64,000 bases of DNA from Lepiota brunneoincarnata (taxonomy: Eukaryota; Basidiomycota; Agaricomycetes; Agaricales; Agaricaceae): contig JAEBUN010000005.1 in the NCBI GenBank assembly GCA_023014365.1, forward strand, positions 2,356,001 through 2,420,000, given 5' to 3'. This document shows, piece after piece, positions 10,684-22,112 of the stretch. Numbering within the stretch: the stretch's first letter is position 1; each line of letters starts with the position of its first letter. The translations under genes and the position numbers were made by a program. Below the pieces are notes generated by a model. It made no database searches and was not told where the DNA came from. It was given only the letters and a program-made list of their open reading frames with translations.

Positions 10684-12378
10684 TCGGCGGTCCTCAGGCC
10701 TCTGCACAGACTGAGGATCGCATTGAACTCTGCTGTGCTCCAGAGAGTTTCCGTCTCAATGCGTCCGCTCTTTCCGATCCAAACTCTCTTCATATTACAT
10801 TAACTTCTCCTTTAGTTACTTTGTTACCCTCTGTTTCCACTCCTGTACTCTCCGCTTCGGACCCGCTTTCTACAACGGACAATGTAGTTAGTTCTGACTT
10901 TTCTTCTTCTTTTTCTCCTTTCAAAGCTCTTGTTGATAGTGGTTCTACTCACTGTTTTGTGGACTCTTCTTTCGTTCGTTCTCATAGTATTCCAACCTCG
11001 TCCATCCTGGCTATTGAACTTCGGTTATTTGATGGGACCTCAAACGCCTACATTACGGAGCTTGCGCAACTGCCTGTATCCTTCCCCTCCGGTGAATCTA
11101 TCATTTTGGACACTTATGTCACCCAGCTCGACTTTTCCTGTTCTGTGGTCTTAGGACACAACTGGCTCACCCGCTACAATCCATTGATTGACTGGGCTTT
11201 GGGCAGTATTACTTTCCGGCCATCCCTACTCGAGAATCCTGCTTCCGTCTCTACCTGCGTCGCACCCGCATCAGCTCCGCCTATGGCCGCCCCTGACTCT
11301 CCTGACCTAGGTTCACCACCCCTGTCCGGGACCTCGTCCCAATCTGTCCCCCTTGCGAAACCGCACATCTCCTTGATAAACGCTCCTGCCTTTATCCGCG
11401 CTGCCAAGCTCCCTGGCTCCCAACAATTCCGAATCAATCTTTCCGCCGCCTCCGCATCGGCCGCGTCCTCTTCTGTCTCCGAGGAACCGCCTGACCTCTC
11501 GTCCATCCCCGAGGAATACCATGAGTTCGCTGACGTTTTCAGTAAATCGCGTGCTGACACACTTGCTCCACACCGCCCTTACAACCTCCAGATTAACCTA
11601 GAGGATGGTGGTCAGCCTCTGGTCGGTACCATTTACTCCCTTTCACAATCGGAGCTTGGAGCTCTACGTGATTTTATTGACGAACATTTATCTATTGGTT
11701 TCATCCGCCCCTCCACTTCCCCTCATGGAGCCCCGGTCCTCTTCGTCAAGAAAAAGGACGGCTCCCTCCGCTTATGCGTTGATTTTAGAGGTCTCAACTG
11801 TATTACCAAGAAGGACCGCTATCCCCTTCCGCTCATCTCCGACCTCTTAGACTCCCCTCGCAAAGCTCGCGTATATACCAAGATCGACCTCCACCATGCC
11901 TACCATCTTGTCCGTGTTGCTGACGGCAACGAATGGAAGACCGCCTTTCGGACCCGCTACGGCTCCTTCGAATGGATGGTTATGCCTTTCGGCCTCACCA
12001 ATGCCCCCACCACCTTCCAGCGGTTCATGAACGATATATTCAAGGACATGCTCGACGTCTGCGTTACTATCTACCTTGACGACATTCTGATATACTCCGA
12101 CAACCATAGTATCCATCGTGACCAAGTCAAGGAGGTCCTCAAGCGGCTCCGCCAACACGGTCTATACGCCTGCCCTGACAAATGCCAGTTCCACTCTGAC
12201 ACAGTGGAATATCTCGGCTACATTCTCTCCCCCGACGGCCTCCAAATGGACCAATCTAAGGTCAAGACCATCCAGGAGTGGCCTGAGCCTAAGAAAGTCA
12301 AGGACATCCAGTCCTTCCTAGGCTTCGCCAATTTCTACCGTCGCTTCATTCACGGATACTCCGACATCGTCAACCTAA
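10677..12378 (+). pseudogene. Chromovirus pol: protease and reverse transcriptase, C-terminus deleted
   Basis: The frame is open from before the gag stop (10681-10683) and lies -1 to gag, so a -1 frameshift at the A-run GGAAAAATAG could fuse Gag to Pol. There is no clean ATG at the start of this frame. The aspartic protease has the DSG catalytic motif (ALVDSGSTHCFV). RT motifs are FVKKKDGSLRLCVDFRGLN, the motif A segment YTKIDLHHAYH and YLDDILIYSD. The sequence stops matching RT just after FLGFANFYRRFIHGYSDIV. RNase H and integrase are lost. Confidence 0.9.
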
Positions 12379-12642
12379 CACCATACCGCCCGATTGGATC
12401 CGCCGCCCGCGCCAGTTTCCATTGACGGTGAACCAGAATACGAGATTGCCCGCATCGTCGACTCTAAGATCGATCGGCGCCGCGCATGCAAGCTCCTCTA
12501 TAAAGTCATCTGGTTAGGTTACGAAGACACTGAAGAAGAGTCCTTGTGGTTGCCAGCCACCAAGCTTGAACATGCTATAGATCTCGTAGAGGCTTTTCAT
12601 TCCTCTTACCCTGCAAAGCCTGGTCCTCTTCACTCACTTTGA
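12379..12642 (+). pseudogene. Chromodomain remnant of integrase C-terminus
   Basis: Encodes a chromodomain-like segment (EPEYEIARIVDSK, LLYKVIWLGY, ESLWLPATKL) ending at a stop at 12640-12642. In chromoviruses this domain is fused to integrase and directs insertion to marked chromatin. Its frame differs from the RT frame, so the upstream deletion also shifts frame and it cannot be translated from pol. Confidence 0.88.
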
Positions 12643-12711
12643 GTTACTGACCACACATCACACCAAGAAACAACCATGTATTAAACAAACCCAAAAAACA
12701 ACCCCATACAA

Positions 12712-13797
12712 CTACCTATCGGTGTCGTCTCCAGAGAGCCCGGGCGACCCATTCACTTCTTCCATCAAATCCTGCACCTCCTCCTCCGAAGCGGGCCCGA
12801 CACCCCCCTCCGAACCCTCCGTCTCCGAAAAATTTCCACTCGACCAATTTCCGTCCACCTGAGCCTCCCAACGCCGTAGTTGCTCGTAGCGGCCAGCAAG
12901 CGACCCCATCTTGTCGACCTTTTCCCCCAACCGAGCGATGGACCGCTCAATTCGCACCTCCAGGATGTAGATTTTCTTGACGGTCTCCTGGTGCCTTTCT
13001 TCGATGAGCTGTTTCAACTCTACAAGGTCCATCAATTGGCATCCATCATAATACAGGATTCCTTACTCACCTTCGAATTGCTGGCCCGACAAACCACCGG
13101 CCCCACTCGGCTCCATCTCCTCTTGACCCCCGCACCGTTTTTTCATTTTGCTGCACCGATGGCAACTCCTGGTGTTACTAAGAAACTATCAGTATGTAGT
13201 CCGGAAATCCTCCAAAATGACTTACCCGCCGGCCACCTCACATGGGACCCCGTCTCGCTGGCACCTCCAGCAGGGATTCTCGCCCCCGAATACGTGCGCA
13301 TTGCCCCGTCGCGGGGCCGCCCTCGCCTTTGCCTTCCCCTTACCCTTACCCCCTGAATCCCCGGAGTCCTCTTCCCCCTCTTCCTCCTCGTCCCTCGCCT
13401 CATCCCTATCCGTATATTCGGAATCCGACTCCTCCGTATCTACTTGCATCGGGTCTTCCGACAGACGGCTCGACGAGGCCCCTGTGGTCGTTGCAACGAG
13501 TCGGGCCCGAATCACCCGACGCTCTGCCTCGGCGGTTTCCTCCTGCTGCCTCCTGATCTCCTCCGCATATCGCTCCTTCGCACGCTCTTCCACTTGTCGC
13601 TGGCGCAGCTCTATGAGCCGCCGTCGCTCCTCCTCTTGACGCTCTATTGCCAGCCGCCGCTCCTCCTCCTCTTGCCGTTCCTCTTCTTCTAGCCTCTCGA
13701 TTTCGAGCCGCTCTCGTTCCTCTCGCTCCGCCTTCTTTCTCAGTAATCGCGCCTTGCGCTCCGTAGCGGTCGGTTGACGGGATGGTTGTCTGCTCAT
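12712..13797 (-). CDS. Antisense spliced gene: coiled-coil protein with Zn2Cys6-type cluster
   Basis: Reads against gag-pol, between the chromodomain and the 3' LTR. Exons 13797-13226, 13168-13071 and 13019-12712 join into a stop-free 325-aa frame. Introns of 57 and 51 bp have donors GTAAGT and GTGAGT and acceptors CAG and TAG. Residues about 12-100 are Arg/Glu-rich coiled coil, about 105-165 acidic then Lys/Arg-rich. Splicing creates CX2CX6CX6CX2CX6C (Cys176, 179, 186, 193, 196, 203), the spacing of fungal Zn(II)2Cys6 clusters. The second half-cluster is basic (SKMKKR). A short coiled-coil and acidic tail follow. It may bind nucleic acid or chromatin, but its function is not known. The frame is intact although the rest of the element is decayed. 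Confidence 0.75.
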
Positions 13798-13919
13798 GGG
13801 GGTAGGAGGTCAAGTTGTGTCCTCTCAAATTCGAATCAGTTCACCTTTTTTTTTATACCCTCGTGGAATTTTCCGGTGGGCCCCGGTCTAGACCGCCTTG
13901 GGCCTCGAGGCTCGGCCCT

Positions 13920-13932
13920 AAAGGGGGGGCAC
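13920..13932 (+). promoter_or_regulatory. Polypurine tract of chromovirus
   Basis: AAAGGGGGGG followed by CAC directly before the TG that opens the 3' LTR. This is the position and composition expected for the plus-strand primer of an LTR retrotransposon. Confidence 0.8.
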
Positions 13933-14594
13933 TGTCATATCCACACCAAACCTAGAGCTTAACCATTAGGCTTTGGCTTCTCGACTCCACGTATGCTCCA
14001 CACGACAACCCTATGCCCTCCGACTCGGCCCCGACTGGCTCCGACCGCAACCCTTCGCCCCGATCACGCGACCTACCTCTACACGTGCCATGATCACCTG
14101 ACCCTCGGTGCTCCCATTGTCCAGTTCTCCATTCTCCGTCCGTAATCAGAATACGTTACCAGTCTCCATACCCGTACCGGTCTCCATTCCATTCGAAATT
14201 ATTCGTAATCCGCTTGTAAACCATATGGGTCTCCGCTTCGCTCCGCACGTAGTCAGTACGAGTCATAATTCGTCGAGCTAGTAGTATATATACCGTAGGC
14301 ACTTGGCTTGTACTCCTCAGTCTGATAATCGAATTGAGCAGCGGACCAGTCCCCTGTTCCCTATCCTCCTCTCTCTCTGCCTCGCTCCGCTTCGGCCCCG
14401 ACTTCCTGAAATACGGACTCGGACAGTAGGAGGGCACAGCACATAAGCTGAGGCCGCAAGTCCACTCTCCGCCTGAAGTACTCCGCCTCGGTCCCGCCGT
14501 CTACGTACTGATGTCGTCCCGTCCCCCGGTTACCTTATACCAAGGATACCACCCCGACCCTCCGCTTCAGTTCCGACCCGCACCGGCTCTAACA
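13933..14594 (+). repeat. 3' LTR of chromovirus (662 bp)
   Basis: Starts TGTCATATCC right after the polypurine tract and ends CGGCTCTAACA, giving TG...CA termini. The right flank GGCATGTCTTACC continues a sequence also found at about 48251 in retroposon C2, so the LTR end is fixed by comparison. It contains A/T-rich TAGTATATATACC at about 14281-14293, a candidate TATA box. No matching 5' LTR is present. Confidence 0.85.
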
Positions 14595-16169
14595 GGCATG
14601 TCTTACCTCCTCCAGCCTCCCCCATCACTCCGGGGGGGCTACATCTTGTCCCACAGCACTGGACTGGGTAACAAAGTGTGCACAGGAGCTCCGAGCACAC
14701 CCCCAGCAAGTTTCAGCTCATTCCGAGCTGATCTTGCTGAGTTATCACACTTTTCATGTGTTTCTCCTCTGACCTCTCTGTGATCCTCAGATTGCGGAGC
14801 TTGTTCATAGCTCGTTCCTCAGCCATTCTAACTGAAACTTCACAGGACTGTAGGGACTCCTAGGCCCCTCCAGATCCCTTGTTTATACGTGGCTGTGCCC
14901 ACGGGGGCAGCCTTGACATTCACTTCTTTAGGGGCATTCCCCCCAAGAAGCCTGTCTTCTGTGCATCTGCAGTCGTTCTGCCAGCCCCCTAGCTCGGCTG
15001 CTTCCCCCTTGCTCAGCGAAGGCTTGGGAGCATGCTCAGACCATTCTCAACGAGTTTCAGCCCGTTCTGGGCTGCTCTTGTTGATCTATCACACCTTTTA
15101 TGGGGTGTTCCCTCTCTGACAGCCCTGCTTCTCCGGATTGCAGGGCTCGTTTAGAACTCGTTCGGTGGGCGCCTAGCCCCATATTTTACAGGACAGTAGG
15201 GGTCCTAGTACCCCTCCTATCCCCTTAATCACACGCAGCTGCGCCTACTCGTTTGGCCGTAATACCACTTTTTCGGACATGGCCCTAATTGCTCTCCGGA
15301 GTAATTGGGCTGTGTACCACATATTTCTTGGGCGCTTAGCGCCTAATTTTACGGGTGTGTAATGCACATTGGTGCACTTCCGTCCTATTATTTGCATGGG
15401 AACACGACCAGCAGTTCTCTTGCAATTTGCCGAGAGGTTGTTCCCTCTTGATTATCAACTTCCACCACCATGGAGTTCTCTCTCAACGATGACTATGATC
15501 CATTTTTGGATGATGCTGTCACTAATTTTATCCTGTCTGAGGCATCAGAGTGCTTTCTAGATCCCTCAATTACACACTCTATCCAGTTGCTGGACTCCAG
15601 TGACCACGATACTGTCTCTCTTAGATGGGCATTGCTGCAGGCAAATATGCAACATTTTGCATATTTGCTCTGTGATACTTTCATCAGCAACAGCTACTCA
15701 GTTGCAGCTGCTGAGCCATCTACGCTGCACTCCTAGGGTGTTGTACCCCCTGAGCAGGTGCATGCCGCTATTTCTCTCGTTGACCGAGTTACCCACTGGG
15801 TCCAACGCACTGCACTTGCAAGGCCCCTCCCACCAGGAGGTGCTGAGCAACTTACACTGGCAGCTATGGAACTTCTCCAGGCTGTCACGCACTTCCCTCA
15901 GGCTCTGCCACTGGTTGAGCAGATAGAGGCTTATGCGGCACAGCAGAGTTCTCCTCTGGTGGGGGACTCTGGCTATGCCTCACTTTCACCAATGCATGCA
16001 TCAGAGATATGCCCTAGCGAGGGGACATCTCATTCTCAAACAGGATGCCAGAGATCCCGGCGTCACCGTCTCTGACCTATGTTAGAGGCGGTGTGTATTC
16101 CTGTATCAACCACTGATAAAGTGGATGGGCTTCCACTACGCCCAGGTTGCCCTTTGTCGCTGACATTGC
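14595..16169 (+). mobile_element. Retroposon C copy C1, first part
   Basis: Collinear with C2 (48250 onward) for about 800 bp, then contains an extra segment of about 700 bp with an ORF that C2 lacks. The first ~355 bp of the C2 unit are missing because the chromovirus LTR lies at this edge. Cut at 16169 by LINE-A A3 and resumes at 18025. The 14-bp GTCGCTGACATTGC is present on both sides (16156-16169, 18025-18038). Confidence 0.8.
15470..16075 (+). pseudogene. ORF in retroposon C1, unknown product, one in-frame TAG
   Basis: One frame of 202 codons beginning MEFSLNDDYDPFLDDAV and interrupted only by TAG at 15734-15736. It continues through AISLVDRVTHWVQRT and a Ser-rich end. I recognise no domain. 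It may be the start of ORF1 of an autonomous parent of C, or a gene captured by the element. C2 has lost this region by internal deletion. The frame is embedded in C sequence with no visible introns. Confidence 0.5.
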
Positions 16170-18024
16170 TTTTTTTTTTTTTTTTTTTTTTTTTAAATCT
16201 CCAATTTATTACACGGGCCGCGTAGGGAGGCTGTGCACAGCTACGCACCACAGTACAAACGACTGAGCTGTACACTATGGGGTATCTGTACATACAACGC
16301 GTGACCACGGATGCGGGCATGCATTTTCCCATGCCCAGGATGAAGCCGCCCTGAGTAAACAGAGGCGGAAAGACGGCTGCCGCCCAGCGCACGGCATGGG
16401 AACAAAGCCAAAACGAGGTCCCCCCCCTCATCGGGGGATAGGGGTCAATTCCCACGTAAATCCCTACACGCCACCTGAAGACAGCGGGGGAATAACTAAC
16501 GCCCCGGCCCAGACCCAACCGGGCGCCAGGCAGAGCTACTAGCTGATACCCCCCGGGGGGGGCCCGGCCCTCTCAGCAAATGTGAATGTGGTCGGGGACG
16601 CCTCGAGGAAAGCAATGAGAGCCTCGACCGTAGCCGGGACCCCTGTCATGGGGTGCCTAGGGCAGCCCCGGAACACGTGCTCACAAGTTTCCTCCCGAAA
16701 CCCGCAGCGACAGGAATAGTCTTCCTGTGGGAAAAAGCGCCTCCGATAGCCCCCTATCGGTGCGTGGTTAAGAATGGCACGCGTCATCTGGGCCATTACT
16801 GACACCGAGTGAGCATGCGGAATCCAGGCTCCACCGTGGAGATACGTGGGCCGTCATCGTCCCTGGCGAGCTGGAGGAAACCATGCCTGTGATGGTCAGG
16901 ATCCTGGAACAAGTCGATCCAGCGGTCCTGACACGACCGTACTTCCTCTTTGCGGAGGTAGTCAAGCGAGGCCCGGGGACGAGCCCCTACCCCAACAGGG
17001 GGCAACGACTGAGCAAAGTCATGTACCTGAGTGTGGAAAGGCCACTTCGCATGCGAAGGGACCTCCCAGAAATGGACCGAGCGGGCCGGACCTCCGGTAA
17101 ACCACCCGGCGAGAAGGCGGTAGACCGCCAAGGAATGACTCTGGGTGGAGTGCACCGACGGGTCCACCGCCCGCCTGGCCAAAGCCATTGAGTCGGTAAA
17201 CAAGACGAGACTAGCGGTGCCCTCGACAGAAACTGCCTTGGACACTGCCAGCCAGATGGCGAAAAGCTTGGCCTCGGGAGCTGTAACCTTCCCCCCCGGA
17301 AGCCGGACCGCATGGATGCAGTCCAGCCCCCGGAAAACCTGGGCGGCCGAAACCGCCTGGTGGGCCCGGTGGGGCGGCAGACTCGCGTCCGTCGCTGCCA
17401 CCAGAACCCCCGGATCAGCTTGCGCCCGGGCCAGAACCCGGTCGAGGGCCGCGACATGGGCCGTAAGGGCATCCTCCGCCCCACGGTCGTAGGAATGGAA
17501 GCGGACCCGCTCGGGGTACACATCCAAGAGACGACGCCCCAGCCAGGCCTCCGGCGCCACTGCATCAAAGGGCCCTGCCAGGGCAGCAAGACGCTGGTTA
17601 GCGTCGACAACAGGCCCCTTCACCTTGATCAGCTCGCGGGGAGGGAACCTGGCTATGGACCGGACATGGGACCGGAGATCGCCGCTGTAGCCCCAGCCAA
17701 GGAGGGCATGAATGGGGTGGCCCAGAGCAAGCGTGGCATACCGTAACTCGGCACGGTCACGAAGCTTCCGGAGATGAAGATGAATGGGGATCAGGCCTGC
17801 AATGGCCCCAACCCCCCCATCGGGTGATGTCCTAAAGGCGCCGGTGATCCAGAGCGCAGCCCGACACTGTATCCGGCGAAGGTGGTCCAAAGCGCCCTTA
17901 CACCTGGCGCCCCGGTAATACCACAGACGAAAGCCGTACATGGCTATAGGAACCACGCATGACCGATACAGAAGGCGCTTCTGGTCTGGCAGAAGCCCCC
18001 GGACGGAGTTACCAAGCATCCCCA
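16170..18024 (-). mobile_element. LINE-A copy A3, 5'-truncated, inserted in C1
   Basis: T tract 16170-16194, LINE-A 3' UTR with stem CCCCC-TCATC-GGGGG, then ORF2 sequence up to the end of the RT region. Target duplication of 14 bp (16156-16169 and 18025-18038). Only the last 1.8 kb of LINE-A is present. Confidence 0.93.
16539..18024 (-). pseudogene. LINE-A ORF2 C-terminal part (linker, RNase H, zinc motif)
   Basis: An almost continuous frame holds the post-RT linker, RNase H with its three core acids in VAATDASLP, EAKLFA (here Glu to Lys in the second position of the pair) and FTDSMA, and the C-terminal CRCGFREETCEHVFRGC zinc motif. A deletion of a few bases near 16850 shifts frame. No RT core or ORF1, so it cannot transpose alone. 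Confidence 0.85.
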
Positions 18025-18617
18025 GTCGCTGACATTGCGGTTGACCCTTTTCCCTTCCCTTTGGGAAGTTTACCTTGCTTCCATGGTTATTGTCCACTTA
18101 CATGGGCATTTGTGGTGAATTAACATTGTCGTGCTACGTGCATGGGAACCATGGACCCTTGTTTATTTAGTAGGTCTTCAGACCTGCCCTTCTGCATTGG
18201 GCTCCCAAGGCCTGCAGATTTTATTCCCACAGGAATTCCCTGTGGTCTGCGCTGGGCCCTTTTTAGGTTCCAGTATTTGTCTGGAGGGGAGTATGTACTA
18301 CATACTCCCTGCTCCAGCCACTGTCCTCTGGGAAGGTGTGGTAGCAGAGTGGGCTACTAGGTGGGACCCCATGCGTCTGGTGCCCTTCGGGTGCAGGCAT
18401 GTGCTAACCACTGGGTAGTCTCCCACTTGTTTCTCTGCTTCTTATGGGCGGTTCCCTCCTGAGCTTGGGGTGACGCAAGCTTGTGTTGGCAGGCATGCCA
18501 GTATGTAGGGTGGACTTTGTAGCTACTTGCCCCCTGTAGTAGGTAGTTGCACGCGGTCTCCCATCACGGCCCACGTTATAAATTGCAGATTTAAAAAAAA
18601 AAAAAAAAAAAAAAAAA
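18025..18617 (+). mobile_element. Retroposon C copy C1, 3' part with A tail
   Basis: Continues C1 after insertion A3 and ends in an A tail at 18593-18617. The last ~50 nt before the tail (GTAGTTGCACGCGG ... ATAAATTGCAGATTT) match the LINE-A 3' end. It includes a near-perfect palindrome at 18287-18309 that is also present in C2 with a changed centre. No coding sequence seen. The flank after the tail is copia RT. Confidence 0.85.
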
Positions 18618-19078
18618 GACGATCACCTGGTGAGTGGTGGAAGGTCAGAGATCCTCCACCTCCTGTCCCTGACAGTGATGATGAGGAGGAAGCTGATCTA
18701 GCTGTTGACGATGGCTTTCAAGATGTTGAGTTCGCTGGCAACACAGAGGACCCAGGCTTCTGTACCTTCAAGGCTGCAATGTCTGCACCTGATGGGACTC
18801 AATGGCAAGGTGCTTGCAATGACGAGATGATGTCTTTAATGGGTAACAACACTTGGCAAATTGTTGAGCTCCCTCCTGGCAAGACAGCTATCAACTCAGG
18901 TTGGGTGTTCTGAGTCAAGCTCAAGGCTGATGGCTCCATGGAGCGCTACAAGGCTAGGTTGGTCGCAAAAGGGTACTCTCAACGCCCTGGATTTGACTAT
19001 ACTGAAGTCTTTGCTCCCACATATCGCCCTGCATCCCTACGCCTCATTCTGGCCTTGGCAGCCAAAGAAGGCTATTCA

Positions 19079-19081
<3 letters not shown>
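18618..19081 (+). pseudogene. Ty1/copia reverse transcriptase fragment
   Basis: One frame encodes the start of a copia RT: GEWWKVR upstream, then QWQGACNDEMMSLMGNNTW, LPPGKTAINSGWVF, a TGA at 18911-18913 where Arg or Lys is expected, and RYKARLVAKGYSQRPGFDYTEVFAPT in two abutting stretches. It breaks at GYSL where LINE-A A4 inserted, and nine more bases (Arg-Ser-Val) are found after that insertion at 24101-24109. The rest of the copia element is not in the window. Confidence 0.9.
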
Positions 19082-19111
<30 letters not shown>

Positions 19112-21292
19112 TCCAATTTATTACGTGAGCCATGTAGGGAGGCTGCGTGCAGCAACGTACTACAGTACAAACAACCGAGCCGTACACTACAGGATATCTG
19201 TACATACAACGCGTGACCGTGGATGTGGGTATGCGTTTCCCCATGCCCAGGACAAAGCCGCCCTGAACAAACGGAGGCAGGAAGATGGCTGCCGCCCAGC
19301 ATGCGGCGCAGGAACCAGACCGGAGCAAGGTCCCCTTCCAAATGGGGGTTAGGGGTCAATTCCCACATAAATCCCTACATGCTGCCCGAAGGCGGCAGGG
19401 GAATAACCAACACCCCAGCCCAGACCTAGCTGGGCGCCAGGCAGAGCTACTAGCCAATACCCCCTGGGGGGGGCCCGGCCCTCTCAGCGAATGCAAACGT
19501 GGTCGGGGACGCCTCGAGGAAAGCAATGAGAGCCTCGACCGTAGCCGGGACCCCTGCCATGGAGTGCCTAGGGCAGCTCCGGAACACATGCTCACGGGTT
19601 TCCTCCCTAAACCTGCAGCAACAGGAATAGTCTTCCTGTGGGAAAAAACACCTCCGATAGCCCCCTATCGGCATGTGGTTGAGTATAGCACGCGTCATTT
19701 GGGCCATCAGAGACACCGAATGAGCGTGCAGGATCCAGGCCCCACTGTGGAGATACATGGGCTGCAGGGGATGGTCGTCGTCCCTGGCAAGCCAGAGGAA
19801 ACCATGCCTGCGATGGTCAGGATCCTGGAACAGATCGATCCAGCAGTCCTGACACAACCGTACTTCCTCCTTGCGGAGGTAGTCAAGTGAGGCCCGGGGA
19901 CGAGCCCTTACTCCAACAGGAGGCAACAACTTGGGGAAGTCATGCACCTGAGTGTGGAAAGGCCACTTTGCACACAAAGGGACCTCCCAGAAATGGACCG
20001 AGCAGGCCAGACCCCCAGCAAACCACTCGGCGAGAAGGCAACATATGGCCAAGGAGTGACCCTGGGCGGAATGCACCAAAGGGTCCACCGCCCGCCTGGC
20101 CAAGGCCATCAAGTTGGTGAACAAGACAAGACTGGCGGCATCCTCGACAGAAACTGCCTTGAATACCGCCAGCCGAATGGCAAAAAGCTCGGCCTTGGGA
20201 GCCGTAACCTTCCCCCCCAGAAGCTGGACCGCATAAATGCAGTCCAGCCCCTGGAAAATCTGGGCAGCTGAAACCACCTGGTGGACCCGGTGGGGCGGCA
20301 GACTCATGTCTGTTGCTGCCACCAGCGCCCCCGGATCGGCTTGTGCTTAGGCTAGAACCCGGTCGAGAGCCGCGACATGGGCCGCAAAGGTGTCCTCCAC
20401 CCCCCAGTCGTAAGAGTGGAAGCGAACCCGGTCAGGGTACACATCTAAGAGACGATGCCCCAGCCACACCTCTAGCGCAACAGCATCGAAAGGCCCGGCG
20501 AGGGTGGCAAGACGCTGGTTAGCGTTGACAACAGGCCCCTTCACCTTGATCAACTCGCGGGGAGGGAGCCTGGCTATGTGGGTGAAGACAAAGAGGAGCA
20601 CGCGCGCAGGGCCTCGTGCATCTCTAGGTCGGAGAAGACTGGCCACTCCCGTGGTGGGAGCGGATCGATCTAATTGAGAACCCCAACATTGACCAGGCGG
20701 TCGTTAGCGGCGTTGTAAGAGCCATGGAGCCCTTCCCAGAGCTCCTTGAGAGTGTTGCAGGGGCAATCCCGATAGCGGATCGCCTCGCAGGAAGGCAACT
20801 TGCACGCCCTGACCCAATCCATCAGGTCCCAGGGGCGCTTGTTGGTAGAAGCAATCTCCTTGATGCGCTCATCGAAGAACTTGCGCTTGGCAGCCTTCCA
20901 GGTCCACTTGAACATGCAAGCATCCTCCCAGTTCCAGGACGGAGAATACGTCGCATAAGCGCGCGAGCACTCATTGTCCCACCACGGTTTGGACCGTGAG
21001 ATGACGCAGATCTCCTTGGAGTGGGCAAGCCATGCCTCGGAGAAGACCGCAGAGATAGCCAGGGCCACCTCGTCGATCCTGTCAGATAAGCCCAGGACTG
21101 GATAATCCAGGCCCATAAGCCCCGTCGATACCTCAGCTAGGAACTCAGCCTCCTTGTCTGAACCCCGCCTCAGTTCGGTTGGGAGTAGGCATGGTCCTGG
21201 ACCATGTGGAAACCGACCACATCTTTATCTACACCAGCTCTGCAGGCTCCGCCCGCAGAGCTGTGGATCCCTCTGTGCACGCTGGCCAGGTT

Positions 21293-21335
21293 TATTTTTT
21301 TTATTTTTTTTTATTTTTTTTAAATCTCCAATTTA
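21293..21335 (-). mobile_element. Ultra-short LINE-A insertion (A5, about 43 bp)
   Basis: An interrupted T tract followed by AAATCTCCAATTTA, i.e. only the A tail and the last ~14-15 nt of LINE-A. It is flanked by TGGCCAGGTT at 21283-21292 and 21336-21345. The LINE-B frame around it is otherwise continuous (VHAGQV...HSLEVCQSLD), which confirms it as an insertion. Confidence 0.88.
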
Positions 21336-22112
21336 TGGCCAGGTTCATTCCCTGGAGGTGTGCCAGTCCCTAGACCGCTGGTTGTCTTCCAAGGCCCAGC
21401 GGACTGTTACCTTTTGGCAGGTGCCTTCGGGCTCTGTTGCAGAGCTTCACTCCGACACTGTCGAGATGGCAAAGGAGCTCCATGTATTGCTGGGTGTCCG
21501 CCCGGTGACTACTATCGACTCTCTCTGGGCTGAAGTCACGAGGGGGTGTATCGACAAATGGGTGAATATGTTTCGCTCGCCCCTTTATAGAGGGAGGAAC
21601 TTCCTCCCTCTGCTGGACTCCCTCGGGAAGCCAATCCAACCCTCGTACCTCTCCAGAGGTGCGTGGCTCCGAGAAATTGGTCCCCGGATGTCTGTCGCTG
21701 GTACAGCAAGGGCCACCCGCACTATACTCGGTCATGCCCCTATCAGGGAGTACCGCACTAGGTTCCATCCCCAGGAGGATCACTCCTGTCCTTGTGAGCT
21801 GCGGCTTGAAACCCATGCTCACATACTCACTTCTTGTCCGAAGTATACGCGGCGTGGCGGCTTACCCCGCAACCTCGACGTCCTTCTGGGCTTCCTGGAA
21901 TGCAACCCTTCTGCGTTTGCGTTCCTATCCCAGCCCCAAGGGGTGGGATAACTGGGGAGGGCCTTTGGGTTATTCCCCCCTCACGGCTTTGGTCTCGAGG
22001 AACCGGTGGTTATTCGCCCTCCGCCCTCGGGCGGGGTGTAGCGATTTATGGAGAATTGACTCCTAACGCCCTTAGGGGCAGAGACCCGAAGTTCTTAGAG
22101 CCTTGGTCTGCG

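Larger units (their letters stand above)
8970..14594 (+). mobile_element. Ty3/gypsy chromovirus, internally deleted, 5' LTR missing
   Basis: Order: leader, gag with zinc knuckle, protease, reverse transcriptase, then a jump to a C-terminal chromodomain, an antisense gene, a polypurine tract and a 3' LTR. RNase H and the integrase core are absent, so the junction near 12376 is an internal deletion. The left boundary at about 8970 is where LINE-A ends. The right LTR ends inside retroposon C1, whose sequence continues with GGCATGTCTTACC. Chromodomain Ty3 elements are common in fungal heterochromatin. Confidence 0.85.

Noticed and set aside
19105..19368. Short ORFs with Lys or Phe runs at insertion junctions
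   Set aside because: They only translate A or T tails and 3' UTR sequence (the same at 26140-26373, 36109-36429, 51360-51560).
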